DNA of 64,000 bases. Source: CBDFKV01 sp965249035 (GTDB lineage Bacteria; Pseudomonadota; Gammaproteobacteria; Arenicellales; Poriferihabitantaceae). The stretch spans positions 806,001 through 870,000 of the forward strand of contig CBDFKV010000007.1 of the NCBI GenBank assembly GCA_965249035.1, written 5' to 3'. Positions within the stretch are counted from its first letter, which is position 1; each line of letters starts with the position of its first letter. Shown here in pieces: positions 52,371 through 61,953 of this stretch. The notes under the pieces are model-generated. The model saw nothing but the letters and a program-made list of their open reading frames with translations, had not been told where the DNA came from and did not search any database. The position numbers and the translations under genes were made by a program.

Positions 52371-53930
52371 ATGTCTGAATCACCCAAAGAACGATCACGA
52401 GGACGCCGCGGTGGACGCCGCGACCGCGCCCAAAGTGATACCATCGCTGCCATTGTACCTTACCTAACCCGCCAAATCCCCGAGTACGAAGTGCTTGGTG
52501 AGGAAGGTTTGGCTCTCATTGAGACGAATGCGGATACGATCCTAAAAGAAACCGGGATTAACTTCAGCGATGACCCAGAGTCACTGGAAATCTGGCGCGA
52601 GGCGGGCGCTGATATTGATGGTGAGCGGGTTCGGTTTGAGCGTGGAATGTGCCGGGAGATCATTCAACGGTCTGCACTTAAAGAATATACCCAACATGCT
52701 CGCAACCCCGAGCGTTCGGTTAAAATTGGCGGCAAACACACCGTTTTTGCACCGGCTTATGGCTCACCGTTTGTGCACAATAACGACGAAGGGCGACGTT
52801 ACGCCACCATCGCTGACTTCCAAAATTTTGTCAAGTTGGCCTATATGAGCCCACATATGCACCATTCCGGTGGCACGATTTGCGAACCCGTGGACTTGCC
52901 AGTCAACAAGCGCCATTTCGACATGATCTACGCTCACATGAAGTACTCTGACAAAGGCTTTATGGGCTCGGTAACACACCACGAGCGAGCGCAAGATACG
53001 GTTGATATGTGCCGGATTTTATTTGGCGATGACTACATCGACCCTACCACTGGCGATCCAAAAACTGTTACCACCAGCTTGATCAATGCCAGCTCTCCTT
53101 TGGCCTTCGACAGCACCATGTTGGGCGCGGCTAAAGTCTATGCCCGTAATAATCAGGCATGCGTGGTTTCGCCTTTTATATTGGCTGGCGCAATGTCGCC
53201 GGTAACCATTGCAGGCACCGCAGCACAAACGCTCGCTGAAGCAATGGCAGGCATGGCATTTTTACAACTGGTCAAACCGGGCGCGCCAATGGTTTTCGGC
53301 AGCTTCGCCAGCTCGATTTCAATGCAGTCAGGTGCGCCGACTTTTGGCACGCCAGAGCCTGCATTGGTGTTGTATGTCATGGCTGCCTTAGCTCGACGAC
53401 TGGGTGTTCCATTTCGGTCAGGCGGCGGCTTAAATGCCTCCAAGGCGGTCGATGCACAAGCGGCTTACGAAGCAGCAAACACCTTGATTCCGGCCGTATT
53501 AGCCGGCGTAAATTTTGTGCTGCACACCGCGGGTTGGCTAGAAGGCGGATTAGTCATGAGTTATGAAAAATTTGCCATGGACTGTGATCAAGCAGGCATG
53601 ATGAGTACCTTAGTCAAAGGCGTTGACTTAAGTGAAAACGGTCAAGCCTTAGACGCGATTGCCGAAGTTGGGCCGGGCAATCACTTCCTCGGTTGCGCAC
53701 ACACCCAAGCAAATTTCAAAGAAGCGTTTTATCGTTCGCCGATTGCCGATAACAACAGCTTCGAGCAGTGGGCTGCTGAAGGCAGTAAAGATCACAGCGA
53801 ACGGGCGAATGCTTATTACAAAAAGCAACTACAAGACTATGAGGCACCGCCTTTAGATCCGGCGATTGATGAGGAATTGCTTGCCTTTATTGAGCAGCGT
53901 AAAGGCTCGTTTCCAGATGCTAATTACTAG
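52371..53930 (+). CDS. Trimethylamine methyltransferase (MttB) family protein, non-pyrrolysine
   Basis: A 519-residue MttB-superfamily barrel protein. There is no in-frame UAG before the final stop, so it is not a pyrrolysine enzyme; relatives of this type demethylate quaternary amines such as glycine betaine, proline betaine or carnitine. Characteristic blocks: HMHHSGGTICEPVDLP, MGSVTHHERAQDTV, INASSPLAFDSTM, GSFASSISMQSGAPTFGTPE and a C-terminal GPGNHFLGCAHTQANF. The first 20 residues are strikingly basic (RSRGRRGGRRDR), which I cannot explain. No corrinoid protein or corrinoid:folate methyltransferase gene is adjacent. Convergent with the O-antigen ligase-like gene. Confidence 0.9.
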   Translation: MSESPKERSRGRRGGRRDRAQSDTIAAIVPYLTRQIPEYEVLGEEGLALIETNADTILKETGINFSDDPESLEIWREAGADIDGERVRFERGMCREIIQRSALKEYTQHARNPERSVKIGGKHTVFAPAYGSPFVHNNDEGRRYATIADFQNFVKLAYMSPHMHHSGGTICEPVDLPVNKRHFDMIYAHMKYSDKGFMGSVTHHERAQDTVDMCRILFGDDYIDPTTGDPKTVTTSLINASSPLAFDSTMLGAAKVYARNNQACVVSPFILAGAMSPVTIAGTAAQTLAEAMAGMAFLQLVKPGAPMVFGSFASSISMQSGAPTFGTPEPALVLYVMAALARRLGVPFRSGGGLNASKAVDAQAAYEAANTLIPAVLAGVNFVLHTAGWLEGGLVMSYEKFAMDCDQAGMMSTLVKGVDLSENGQALDAIAEVGPGNHFLGCAHTQANFKEAFYRSPIADNNSFEQWAAEGSKDHSERANAYYKKQLQDYEAPPLDPAIDEELLAFIEQRKGSFPDANY

Positions 53931-53962
53931 TAGCTTGGCAAACTGATACGGCTCGACAGGCA

Positions 53963-55936
53963 TTATTTGCTGGGCAGCTTGGTTTTAGCGTAGGCCGCGT
54001 TCAGCCTGTCAGCCTTTGCAAGAGCCGCCTCAGCATCGACCACGCGCCCCGCATTAAATAGTATGTTGGCATGAGTGACGTGAAATAGAGTTTTATTGGG
54101 CGCCGCTAGCACGAGTTGATTCATCAGCCTGAGCGCTTGATCAAACTCATCCCTATCTGCATGCCACACCGCCCAATAAAAAGTAATCATCCAGTTTCTT
54201 GGGTTGTGGTCTAATTCTGCTTGGGCTAAACGATCAAGCACTTGGTACATTTGCTGTTTTTGTTGGACATCTACCTCTCTCTGCTTGGTTAACGCCACAC
54301 CCCGTAGCAAAATAAAAAGCTCATGCCCGATATTAGGGTCTGTATCGTAAGCCGACTGAATTATGCGCAACGCGGGCGCATATCGATGGCTAGGCTGAAA
54401 TCGGTCTTGGGCCCAATGATTACAATAATCACGTTCGGCCTGCTCCACAGAAGTAGGTAAGGCATCACAGTCCGGTAAATGGGGATATTGGTTAGCCAAT
54501 TTTATCCATTGCGCGGCAAGTCGTATTTTTTGATTGGCCTGGAACGGTTGCCAATTAGACAAATAGGCGATACCTAAACCCGCAATCAAACATAGGCTCA
54601 CTAATAATGGCCGAGGCGTTACCTTGCTCTGGCTGGTTATCTTCATCGCCTTGTGAGGTTGCGCGCTGACTATCAATGCCAGCACTAACACCAGCAGCAG
54701 ATAATCTGGCAAGGTGTCAAATCCAGTTAAGTTTTTGGCCAGATAAGCAACCAAAAACCCGGTGATAGCCATTTTCCCGGCTCGTCCCCACGGCGTTCGA
54801 TACCAGGTCGCCCAAACCGCCACAGCGATCAATGCCAGATACAGCGTTAATCCGGGCAATCCGGCAGCAACCAGCCAATCCAGAAAAGCATTGTGCGCGC
54901 GGTCAAACCAAATCTTGGCATAATCGAGCGCACCCGCCCGATAGTGTTCCAGAAATGCAGTGGGATAATTATCTTGCCCCCAGCCCATCCACGGATGTTG
55001 TGTGGCCGCATCAATAGCAACTCGCCAGTTGGCAAAGCGATCACTGGTAGTCTGGTCTGCAGTTGATATTTTCGCTATCCGGCTGAGCAAATAACTATCT
55101 TGAACCCATTGCCAGGAAGCAATTTGAGTTCGATAATTGGCCATTCCAAAGGCACCGATAGCGATTGAGAGCAGTAAGGCCGCAAGCAACCCCGCCCGTA
55201 TCTGATGGTTTACCACTTTTATAGTCAGCGCCGTGAAAATACAGACGAGGCAAGCAGCGAACAACGCCAGCAATGAGGCTCGGGTCGCGCTTAGAAATAC
55301 CGAATAAACCAATGCTGCTGTCACTATCAGCCAGCCCGCCCACAGCCAAACGCTATTCCTTCGACTATTGATGAGGGACACAACAAACAGTGATAAGAAG
55401 ATACCAAACACCGCCAAATTACCATAGTAAATGGGGTTGCCCAAAACCGAATGGGCGCGTGGCTCTAAATCAGACCAACCGATTACTGCTATTACTAAAA
55501 TGACACAACAAAAGCTCAGCAATACCATTAGCCGCCGTTTTTGTGTAGTCAACATGCTGGCACAAACGATGAAATACCCGAACAAGTGCCATAGCAGGAT
55601 GCCTCCTTCAGACCGCTCAAGGCTTGACCAAAATGACTGACGTGGATCAATCCCTACCGCATTTGTAAGCATGGTCCAGATCAACAAACCAGCAAATACC
55701 ATTATCACAGGATGCCGCCAATTGACTCGGGCGCGTTGATCATATACAGCCAAAGCGACCCATAAGGGCAAGATCACCGCCACCAATGACCGAAAAGCAT
55801 AGACCTTGGTCGTTACATAGGGAAACAGTAGCTCACCACTTACTAACAACAACGCCCATGGCGTCAAGCAAATCAGAGCCAGTAAACTGAGGTGTAAGCC
55901 ATGACCCCAAGTTAGCGTCGAATCCTTATCGCGCAT
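53963..55936 (-). CDS. O-antigen ligase-like (Wzy_C) membrane protein
   Basis: A 657-residue inner-membrane protein with about 12 helices in residues 12-460, the Wzy_C core (YSVFLSATRASLLALFAAC in part, then GWGQDNYPTAFLEHYRAG) and a long soluble C-terminal part with TPR-like helices (FDQALRLMNQLVLAAPN, RVVDAEAALAKADRL). Members join polysaccharides to lipid A-core or pilin. The conserved periplasmic Arg/His (near FDRAHNAFLDWL) is present. The start lies 23 bases after the hrcA stop on the same strand. The glycan is unknown. Confidence 0.85.
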   Translation of the reverse strand: MRDKDSTLTWGHGLHLSLLALICLTPWALLLVSGELLFPYVTTKVYAFRSLVAVILPLWVALAVYDQRARVNWRHPVIMVFAGLLIWTMLTNAVGIDPRQSFWSSLERSEGGILLWHLFGYFIVCASMLTTQKRRLMVLLSFCCVILVIAVIGWSDLEPRAHSVLGNPIYYGNLAVFGIFLSLFVVSLINSRRNSVWLWAGWLIVTAALVYSVFLSATRASLLALFAACLVCIFTALTIKVVNHQIRAGLLAALLLSIAIGAFGMANYRTQIASWQWVQDSYLLSRIAKISTADQTTSDRFANWRVAIDAATQHPWMGWGQDNYPTAFLEHYRAGALDYAKIWFDRAHNAFLDWLVAAGLPGLTLYLALIAVAVWATWYRTPWGRAGKMAITGFLVAYLAKNLTGFDTLPDYLLLVLVLALIVSAQPHKAMKITSQSKVTPRPLLVSLCLIAGLGIAYLSNWQPFQANQKIRLAAQWIKLANQYPHLPDCDALPTSVEQAERDYCNHWAQDRFQPSHRYAPALRIIQSAYDTDPNIGHELFILLRGVALTKQREVDVQQKQQMYQVLDRLAQAELDHNPRNWMITFYWAVWHADRDEFDQALRLMNQLVLAAPNKTLFHVTHANILFNAGRVVDAEAALAKADRLNAAYAKTKLPSK

Positions 55937-55959
55937 GGCGAAAGACCGTCGTGTCGGTG

Positions 55960-57006
55960 CTAGTGACTCAATGCACTCGACAATAAGCGCGCTGTCACAT
56001 CAACCACCGATACCACTTGACCATACGGCATTCGGGTTGGGCCGATCACACCCAGCACACCCACCCGATGGCCTTCCTTACGATACGGCATGGTCACCAC
56101 CGAGCAGCCTTCCAGTGCTTCATAACCTGACTCTTCGCCGATAAATATCTTGATCCCTTCGCCCTTTAGGCTGCGCGACACCAAATCCAACAACACTTGC
56201 TTGGTATGAAAGGTATCAAGCAAATTCTTCAATTGCTCGGTTTCGACAAAATCGGGGAGTCCCATCAAGTTGTCTTCGCCACTTAGCAATAATTCAGAAG
56301 CACCCTCCTCTTCATTGCCCGTGAGTAGGCTTTGCGCCATTTCGACCGCCGTTCTCATCGCCTCATGCACGCTGTCTGAATCTTGGGTCATTTTTGACAG
56401 CAAGTCTTGTCTAACCGCAAACATGGTGCGGGCTTGATAGGCGCGGTTGAAGTAATTAGACGCCTGAACCAACTCAGATTCAGAATAGTCTTTATCCAAG
56501 CGCAGGACTTTGTTTTCTACCAAGCCATCGGTAGTGACCAAAATCGCCAATACGCGCTTTTTACTGAGGCGCAAAAACTCAATTTGTTTGAAGCAGCTAT
56601 GATCTGCATCCGGCATCGTCACCACACCGGCAAATGAGGTTAAATCGGATAATAACTTCGAGGCGTTCTGAATCAATTCTTTAGGATCATCAGTTCGGTG
56701 CAGCGTTTTTTCGATCTGATCGGTTTCAGCGCACAACTTTGGTTTTGCTTGCAAGATGCCATCGATAAAAACCCGATAGCCGAGTGCAGTGGGCACGCGC
56801 CCTGCTGAAGTGTGTGGGGATTGGATCAAACCGCAGTTTTCCAGGTCTGCCATGACGTTACGCACTGTCGCTGAGCTGACTGCCACGCCGCGTGCATTGG
56901 CTAGTGTCGTCGAGCCAACAGGGGAACCCGTTTCAACGTAGTGCTCTATCAGACGCGTCAAAACCACCGACGCGCGATCGGATAAAGGCGCATTGCTTTT
57001 ACTCAT
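55960..57006 (-). CDS. hrcA: Heat-inducible transcription repressor HrcA
   Basis: A 348-residue repressor that binds CIRCE operators of chaperone genes and needs GroEL to be active. The N-terminal winged helix shows LTRLIEHYVETGSPVGSTTL and VSSATVRNVMADLE; the GAF-like domain has HTSAGRVPTALGYRVFID; the end has TMPYRKEGHRVGVLGVIGP and TRMPYGQVVSVVD. It is divergent from nadK. No exact CIRCE is present in the intergenic region. Confidence 0.95.
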   Translation of the reverse strand: MSKSNAPLSDRASVVLTRLIEHYVETGSPVGSTTLANARGVAVSSATVRNVMADLENCGLIQSPHTSAGRVPTALGYRVFIDGILQAKPKLCAETDQIEKTLHRTDDPKELIQNASKLLSDLTSFAGVVTMPDADHSCFKQIEFLRLSKKRVLAILVTTDGLVENKVLRLDKDYSESELVQASNYFNRAYQARTMFAVRQDLLSKMTQDSDSVHEAMRTAVEMAQSLLTGNEEEGASELLLSGEDNLMGLPDFVETEQLKNLLDTFHTKQVLLDLVSRSLKGEGIKIFIGEESGYEALEGCSVVTMPYRKEGHRVGVLGVIGPTRMPYGQVVSVVDVTARLLSSALSH

Positions 57007-57207
57007 GCTGTACTCATAGGTAGGCTGACAGGCATATCTGCTTAATTGGATTTGATACCCTCAGTTTCGGCATCTTCTCGGCTATAATAACCCAGCACCT
57101 TAGTTAGCACCAAGCAACAGTTGGGCTCGTAAGTGCTTTAATTGGATTTTACTCGGCGAGCACTGCCCAGTGATCAATCCTTCACAATAAAGAATTTTCT
57201 AGACACT

Positions 57208-58065
57208 ATGCAGAATAAAACCGTCGGACTGTTTGGCAAATATGACGATAGTTCGATCGAAACAACGCTGGAACAGGTTCGCCAATTGCTCAAATCGTTT
57301 GGTGCGACCGTATTACTGGGAGATACAACGGCTGCCGAAATTTCCGGTGCCCGGGTACTCGACCACAGCGACTATCAGCAATTAGACTACGCTATCGTTA
57401 TTGGTGGCGATGGCACGCTACTACACACCGCACGCGCCCTGGCCCAGTATGAGGTTCCCATCATTGGCGTTAATCGCGGCACGCTGGGTTTTTTGGCTGA
57501 CATTCCAGCAACGGATATCGAAGAAAACCTGCTTGCGATAAAAGACGGAAAATACCGGATTGAATCACGCTCGATGTTACAAACGACGGTCGAACGCGAT
57601 GGCGAAGTGTTGCACCAGTCCGTCTCACTGAACGACGCTGTCATCAGCAAAGGCGATACCGGCCGACTCATTGAAATGAGCATTCACGTCAATGGCGAGT
57701 TCGTTTCCAAAGCACGCAGTGATGGCTTGATCATTTCAACCCCGACCGGTTCGACCGCCTATTCTCTAGCCGCAGGTGGTCCCATCATCGAACCCAATTT
57801 GTCGGTATTGCTGATGGTTCAGATTTGCCCACACACGTTAAGCAGCCGACCGATTTTATTAAATAAGGAGAGCGTCATCACCTTGACTGACCTCGGCCTT
57901 ACCGACAAACACGCAACAATTACCGCTGACGGCATCCACCAATGCGATTTGACTGGAGAAGAAACCATTCGCATTCAAAACGCAACGGAACGCTTATCCC
58001 TGATCCGGATTAACGCCAGCAATCACTTCGAGGCGTTACGCACTAAATTGGGCTGGTCAAGCTAA
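57208..58065 (+). CDS. nadK: NAD kinase
   Basis: A 285-residue ATP-NAD kinase that makes NADP+. Signatures: GGDGTLLHTARAL, NRGTLGFLADIP, LNDAVISKG and STPTGSTAYSLAAGGPI; the final region LTGEETIRI is also typical. ATG 57208 is chosen because the homologous region begins with NKTVGLFGKY; the frame is open from 57142. A TATAAT at 57083-57088 is the only promoter-like element upstream, without a clear -35. recN follows seven bases after. Confidence 0.95.
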   Translation: MQNKTVGLFGKYDDSSIETTLEQVRQLLKSFGATVLLGDTTAAEISGARVLDHSDYQQLDYAIVIGGDGTLLHTARALAQYEVPIIGVNRGTLGFLADIPATDIEENLLAIKDGKYRIESRSMLQTTVERDGEVLHQSVSLNDAVISKGDTGRLIEMSIHVNGEFVSKARSDGLIISTPTGSTAYSLAAGGPIIEPNLSVLLMVQICPHTLSSRPILLNKESVITLTDLGLTDKHATITADGIHQCDLTGEETIRIQNATERLSLIRINASNHFEALRTKLGWSS

Positions 58066-58071
58066 GAAACA

Positions 58072-59748
58072 ATGCTCGAGCGTGTTGAGATAAGTAACTT
58101 CACCGTCGCTAAAGACGTCGCGCTGACCTTCCGACCCGGTTTAACCGTCATCACTGGCGAGACGGGTGCTGGCAAATCTATTTTGATGAATGCGCTAGCG
58201 ATTGTCCTCGGTGCGCGTGCTGATGCGGGCATTATCCGCCACCAGGAAGATCGCGCTGAAATTCAAGCTGAATTGAACTTGCCTGATACTCATGCTGCCC
58301 ACGATTGGCTCCGTCTTAACGAATTAGACGATGATGGTCATTGCTCACTGCGGCGCGTCATTCCACGCGATCGCGCCAGCCGCGCATTTATCAATGGACG
58401 CAGCGTTTCGGCAAGTATGCTACGTGAGCTGGGTGGACTGCTGATCGATATTCACAGTCAAAACGAACATCAGTCATTGCTGGGCGCCGATACCCAGCGC
58501 GACCTACTCGATAGCTATGCCCAAATTAGTGCAGAAGTCCACGCTCTAAGTGAACAGTTCGATGAACTGGCCACCTTAAAACGGCAGCTTGCGACGCTGA
58601 CCACCAATGCGCGCGATACACAAGATAAGCTCGACTTACTTAATTTTCAGCTGCAAGAGTTGGAAACCTTTGCACCCGAAGATCAGGAATGGGAAGCCCT
58701 TGAGCAAGCCCACCGCCGGATCCATCACCTTGCGGACGTCACCGAAGCGCTCGGATTAGCCAATGAACTGTTGAGCGAGGGTGACAATGCTGCCATCGGT
58801 GCGCTTAGCCAAGCGACCCAGGCGATCAGCAAAGCACAGGAGTTCGAACCAAGGATCAGCGAAGCGGTGCAGATGCTTGAAGAATCGCGGGTTTTATTGG
58901 ATGAAGCTAGCCAACACATCCAACACATTAGTGCGACCACTGAGTTGGATGAAGCCGAGCTATCTGCAATCACGCAACGTTTTTCAAGTTATATGGAGCT
59001 GTCTCGCAAGCACCGGATTGAACCTCAGGCGCTATATGCACACTACCAGGATCTTTGTGTGCAGCAGTCAGCACTTTTAAATCCTGAAGATGAACAAGTG
59101 CGGTTGCAAGCCATTATCGATGAAACAGAAACTGCGTGTTTAGCACGCGCTAGACGGGTTTCGACTGCCAGAACAAAAGCGGCGAAAACACTGTCGGCGA
59201 AAGTAAGCAAGGCGATGCAAAAGCTGGGCATGGAGGGCGGATATTTTAAAATTGAACTAAATCCACATGCTGATCAAGCACTCAGTCGCCATGGGCTAGA
59301 AAATACCGCTTTTCGAGTCAGCACCAATAAAGGCATGCCTGATACGCTGCTTTCCAAGACCGCATCTGGCGGCGAACTATCCCGGATTTCACTGGCCTTA
59401 CAGGTCATTATTTCTGATAGCGCGACCGTGCCAACGCTGGTTTTTGATGAAGTCGATGTGGGTATCGGCGGCAAAACTGCTGCCACGGTCGGTCAATTGC
59501 TGCACGAACTGTCCCGTAGCCGCCAAATTATTTGCATTACCCACCTGGCGCAAGTGGCGGCGCGCGGTGATCAGCACATGAGCGTTTCTAAAACCACTGG
59601 TGGGCGAAATCAAGAATTGGCCAGCGCACAGATTTTTGCTCTCGACGCCAGTCATCGAGTTGAAGAAATTGCCCGCATGGTAGGCGGAAAGGATATTACT
59701 GAATCTTCCTTACAACATGCCAAATCATTAATGGAAGGCAACGCATGA
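58072..59748 (+). CDS. recN: DNA repair protein RecN
   Basis: A 558-residue SMC-like ATPase for double-strand break repair. Walker A is TGETGAGKSILM near residue 35; the long central helices (about 150-350) form a coiled coil; the C-terminal half has SKTASGGELSRISLAL, the Walker B LVFDEVDVGIGG and ITHLAQVAARG. Full length. No LexA box was evident in the six bases before it, so control would come from further upstream. The acetyltransferase gene overlaps its stop by ATGA. Confidence 0.96.
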   Translation: MLERVEISNFTVAKDVALTFRPGLTVITGETGAGKSILMNALAIVLGARADAGIIRHQEDRAEIQAELNLPDTHAAHDWLRLNELDDDGHCSLRRVIPRDRASRAFINGRSVSASMLRELGGLLIDIHSQNEHQSLLGADTQRDLLDSYAQISAEVHALSEQFDELATLKRQLATLTTNARDTQDKLDLLNFQLQELETFAPEDQEWEALEQAHRRIHHLADVTEALGLANELLSEGDNAAIGALSQATQAISKAQEFEPRISEAVQMLEESRVLLDEASQHIQHISATTELDEAELSAITQRFSSYMELSRKHRIEPQALYAHYQDLCVQQSALLNPEDEQVRLQAIIDETETACLARARRVSTARTKAAKTLSAKVSKAMQKLGMEGGYFKIELNPHADQALSRHGLENTAFRVSTNKGMPDTLLSKTASGGELSRISLALQVIISDSATVPTLVFDEVDVGIGGKTAATVGQLLHELSRSRQIICITHLAQVAARGDQHMSVSKTTGGRNQELASAQIFALDASHRVEEIARMVGGKDITESSLQHAKSLMEGNA

Positions 59749-60206
59749 GCAAGGCAGTCATTCGTCGTGCGCAAGTTTCCGATGTGCCCGAGATCGAGCG
59801 CTTACTGGAGAACTACAGCCAACAAGGGATTATTTTGCCGCGATCAAGCAGTGAGCTGTATAACCAACTGCCACATTTTTTTGTCGCGCTCCTAGACAAT
59901 CAAACCGTTGGCTGCGCATCATTAGAGATTTTCACCGCCGAGCTGGCGGAAGTCCGAAGCTTGGCGATTGAGCCTGCCCATAAAGGCCAGCAACTCGGTC
60001 GCCAGTTAGTCGATGCCGTTGAAGCTTATGCACGCGAGCTTGGAATCAAGAAGATGATGGCACTGACTTACGTCGATCAATTCTTTCATAAACTCGGCTA
60101 TCACACCGTCATGATGACCGAATTCCCTGAAAAGGTGTGGGGGGTATGTGTAAAATGCCCCAAATTCCATCATTGTGACGAAATCCCAGTACTCAAACAC
60201 TTATGA
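59745..60206 (+). CDS. GNAT-family N-acetyltransferase (ArgA-acetyltransferase-like)
   Basis: A 153-residue acetyltransferase. The acetyl-CoA motif is LAIEPAHKGQQLGRQLVDAV, with a beta strand EVRSLAIEP before it; the end FFHKLGYHTVMMTEFPEKVW and the Cys-rich CVKCPKFHHC tail match the acetyltransferase domain that makes N-acetylglutamate, the first step of arginine synthesis, when it stands alone. There is no kinase domain, so this could also be another GNAT. Translationally coupled to recN and bamE. Confidence 0.88.
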   Translation: MSKAVIRRAQVSDVPEIERLLENYSQQGIILPRSSSELYNQLPHFFVALLDNQTVGCASLEIFTAELAEVRSLAIEPAHKGQQLGRQLVDAVEAYARELGIKKMMALTYVDQFFHKLGYHTVMMTEFPEKVWGVCVKCPKFHHCDEIPVLKHL

Positions 60207-60520
60207 AAGCACTTAAAACTACTATGGTCGCGCTGCTAACTGCCACAGCGTTAATTACCACAGCGCTGTCAAGTGGCTGCGTCTATAAAGCGGACGTCCA
60301 CCAAGGCAATATCGTTGACGAAGACACGCGCGCACAACTACGGGTGGGTATGCGTCAGGATGACGTCATGACCCTACTCGGCACTCCGCTGGTCACCGAC
60401 CCATTCCATAACAATCGTTGGGATTACTACACGTGGTCGAAAACCGGCAATAAGGAAAAGATAGAAAAGCAGCGAATGACGCTGATCTTTGAGGATGGAA
60501 TACTCGCAAAAATCGAATAA
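60203..60520 (+). CDS. bamE: Outer-membrane assembly lipoprotein BamE
   Basis: A 105-residue lipoprotein with lipobox LSSGC, then the BamE fold: QGNIVDEDTRAQLRVGMRQD in part, DVMTLLGTPLVTDPFHNNRW and a final LIFEDGILAKIE strand. It stabilises the BamA-BamD complex that inserts beta-barrels. The order recN-GNAT-bamE is coupled by ATGA overlaps; recN-bamE linkage is common in gammaproteobacteria. Confidence 0.95.
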   Translation: MKALKTTMVALLTATALITTALSSGCVYKADVHQGNIVDEDTRAQLRVGMRQDDVMTLLGTPLVTDPFHNNRWDYYTWSKTGNKEKIEKQRMTLIFEDGILAKIE

Positions 60521-60686
60521 ACCCCATTCGCAGCACATGAAGCGAGTAGTAATACCTCATACTCAATTCAGCCAAGGCCAACACTGATAAATCCTTGATC
60601 TGTCCACTATTTGCCCAAACCTGCCAAATATGAACCACGCGCTTATCCTCGAAAACGGTCATTAGATTTTCGCTGGCTGATTTCCA

Positions 60687-60715
60687 TTGAAACTGAATTT
60701 GTTGTAGTCTATAGC
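60687..60715 (+). promoter_or_regulatory. Promoter of the DUF1554-like gene
   Basis: TTGAAA (60687-60692), 17-bp spacer, TATAGC (60710-60715), and AGGTGGG seven bases before ATG 60744. That ribosome site also rules out the GTG at 60732. Confidence 0.5.
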
Positions 60716-60743
60716 CCTAGATCATCATTAGGTGGGTATAGCT

Positions 60744-61361
60744 ATGTTACGAAAAGACACCACACAGCTTATACTGGCAATCGCTTTGATGGCGACCACA
60801 GCCACCGCGGCGGCGCACAATAAAGTCGTAGTTATCCCTTTGGGTGATGATGCCCCTACTTCCAAAACGATATTTTTTACGGCGACCGAATGGCCGGGGG
60901 ATCTTGGCGGTGCCGCTGGCGCCGATCAGAAGTGCCAGGCAGAGGCTAACGTCTCGGGTTCGTTGGTCAAAGGGAAGCAGTTCAAAGCGTGGATTTCAGG
61001 GCCGTTAGAGGTTGATGATATATCGGGGCCTCGCCATTTCACCTATTATGGTTTACCGTATATCTCTACTGTTGGGAGAATTGTATCTTTCGGATTTTCC
61101 AATCTGCAGGACGATCATTCGCTAGAAAATGATGTTGCTAATCAATTTGGTATACTAGGTAATCTCGACCCTTTTTGGACGGGCACGGACATAGATGGTG
61201 TTAACAGTCCCTCCCGAGATTGTCTTGATTGGCATTCATCGAATAGTTTATTCTTGGGGGAGGTGGGCGTTGGACATCGAGCCGTCGGATTATCCTGGCG
61301 GTCGTTCGGAGATACTCCACGCTGCGATTCGAGAGCCGCTTTGTTATGTTTAGAGCAGTAA
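60744..61361 (+). CDS. Exported DUF1554-like protein
   Basis: A 205-residue protein with signal peptide (ends TATAAAH). The mature part matches DUF1554, which has a C-type-lectin/endostatin-like fold: IFFTATEWPGDLGGAAGADQ in part, KCQAEAN, KQFKAWISG, then WTGTDIDG, CLDWHS and a final RCDSRAALLCLEQ. Four or more Cys suggest disulfides. Ligand and role are unknown. It is the last ordinary gene before the mobile-element region. Confidence 0.8.
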   Translation: MLRKDTTQLILAIALMATTATAAAHNKVVVIPLGDDAPTSKTIFFTATEWPGDLGGAAGADQKCQAEANVSGSLVKGKQFKAWISGPLEVDDISGPRHFTYYGLPYISTVGRIVSFGFSNLQDDHSLENDVANQFGILGNLDPFWTGTDIDGVNSPSRDCLDWHSSNSLFLGEVGVGHRAVGLSWRSFGDTPRCDSRAALLCLEQ

Positions 61362-61474
61362 AGGGTAGATTCAGCCGACGCTACGTGGTGCGCGCGAGCT
61401 TTGCCAGAGATTCTTTATATCGACATGATAAGTTCGTCACACCGCAAATCATTATATTTAACCCGCACCCGATT

Positions 61475-61710
61475 GCCTGACAACCCAGCCATTATCCAAC
61501 ATCACCAACGTTTTCGGTAGGCCCTAATGCGTTCAATGCTCGCACCTTGCTCCTAAAGCCGGGTACATCGCTGCGGAAATTGTTTAATGGTGTCATTGGC
61601 CTGCGAAGCCAGCGCGGGTTTGGTAGTAGCCTAGAAAATCAAAGCCCCAATCAATCTTTCCCATCCAAGTTTTATCTGGATGTTTTGTCAATTTCAAACC
61701 CAAACCACCT
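61475..61710 (-). pseudogene. Decayed C-terminal part of a reverse transcriptase
   Basis: On the minus strand one frame reads LGLKLTKHPDKTWMGKID and WGFDFLGYY, the block that follows the catalytic palm in group II-intron-like and related bacterial reverse transcriptases. After a frameshift and small loss, a second frame reads TIKQFPQRCTRL, a stop codon, then EQGASIERIRAYRKRW, which matches the usual thumb ending 'RLYEQG...I..Y..RW'. The gene is therefore broken by a frameshift and a nonsense codon (Tyr to stop). Nothing recognisable of the palm is left up to the IS border at 61827. The whole interval 61362-61826 has no intact gene. Confidence 0.7.
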
Positions 61711-61826
61711 ACTACTTTTGAGTGTCATCTTATCGTCTACTTCACAAAGTTTTGGGCAATCAACGTATGACGGCTTCGAGTATGCCAGAGCCAATGGCGC
61801 AAATTCCAATCTGGCTCTAATTTGCC

Positions 61827-61844
61827 GATACTGTTGAAAAACTC
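61827..61844 (+). repeat. Left terminal inverted repeat of the IS
   Basis: GATACTGTTGAAAAACTC, identical to the reverse complement of the right end. If GC with one mismatch is added outside, the repeat reaches 21 bp. Confidence 0.9.
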
Positions 61845-61953
61845 GGTAATTTGTGAGCGTTATACCTGGTTCTGAAAACCAAAACATGAATGCATAATCA
61901 GAATTGTTCTTTAGATTGCGAGTTTTGATAGATTTTGTGGTTTTTTACTCGAA

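Noticed and set aside
53928..53933. Tandem TAG TAG at the end of the MttB-like gene as possible pyrrolysine codons
   Set aside because: Pyrrolysine in MttB lies within the barrel, not at the last codon, and the protein is complete at this point.
57096..57140. CIRCE-like arms TTAGCAC ... AGTGCTTTAA between hrcA and nadK
   Set aside because: The arms are separated by about 19 bases, not nine, and the second arm is not the inverse of TTAGCACTC. Too weak to call a HrcA operator.
61547..61837. 96-codon plus-strand frame left of the IS
   Set aside because: It is antisense to the reverse-transcriptase remnant and crosses the IS border, so it is a chance frame.
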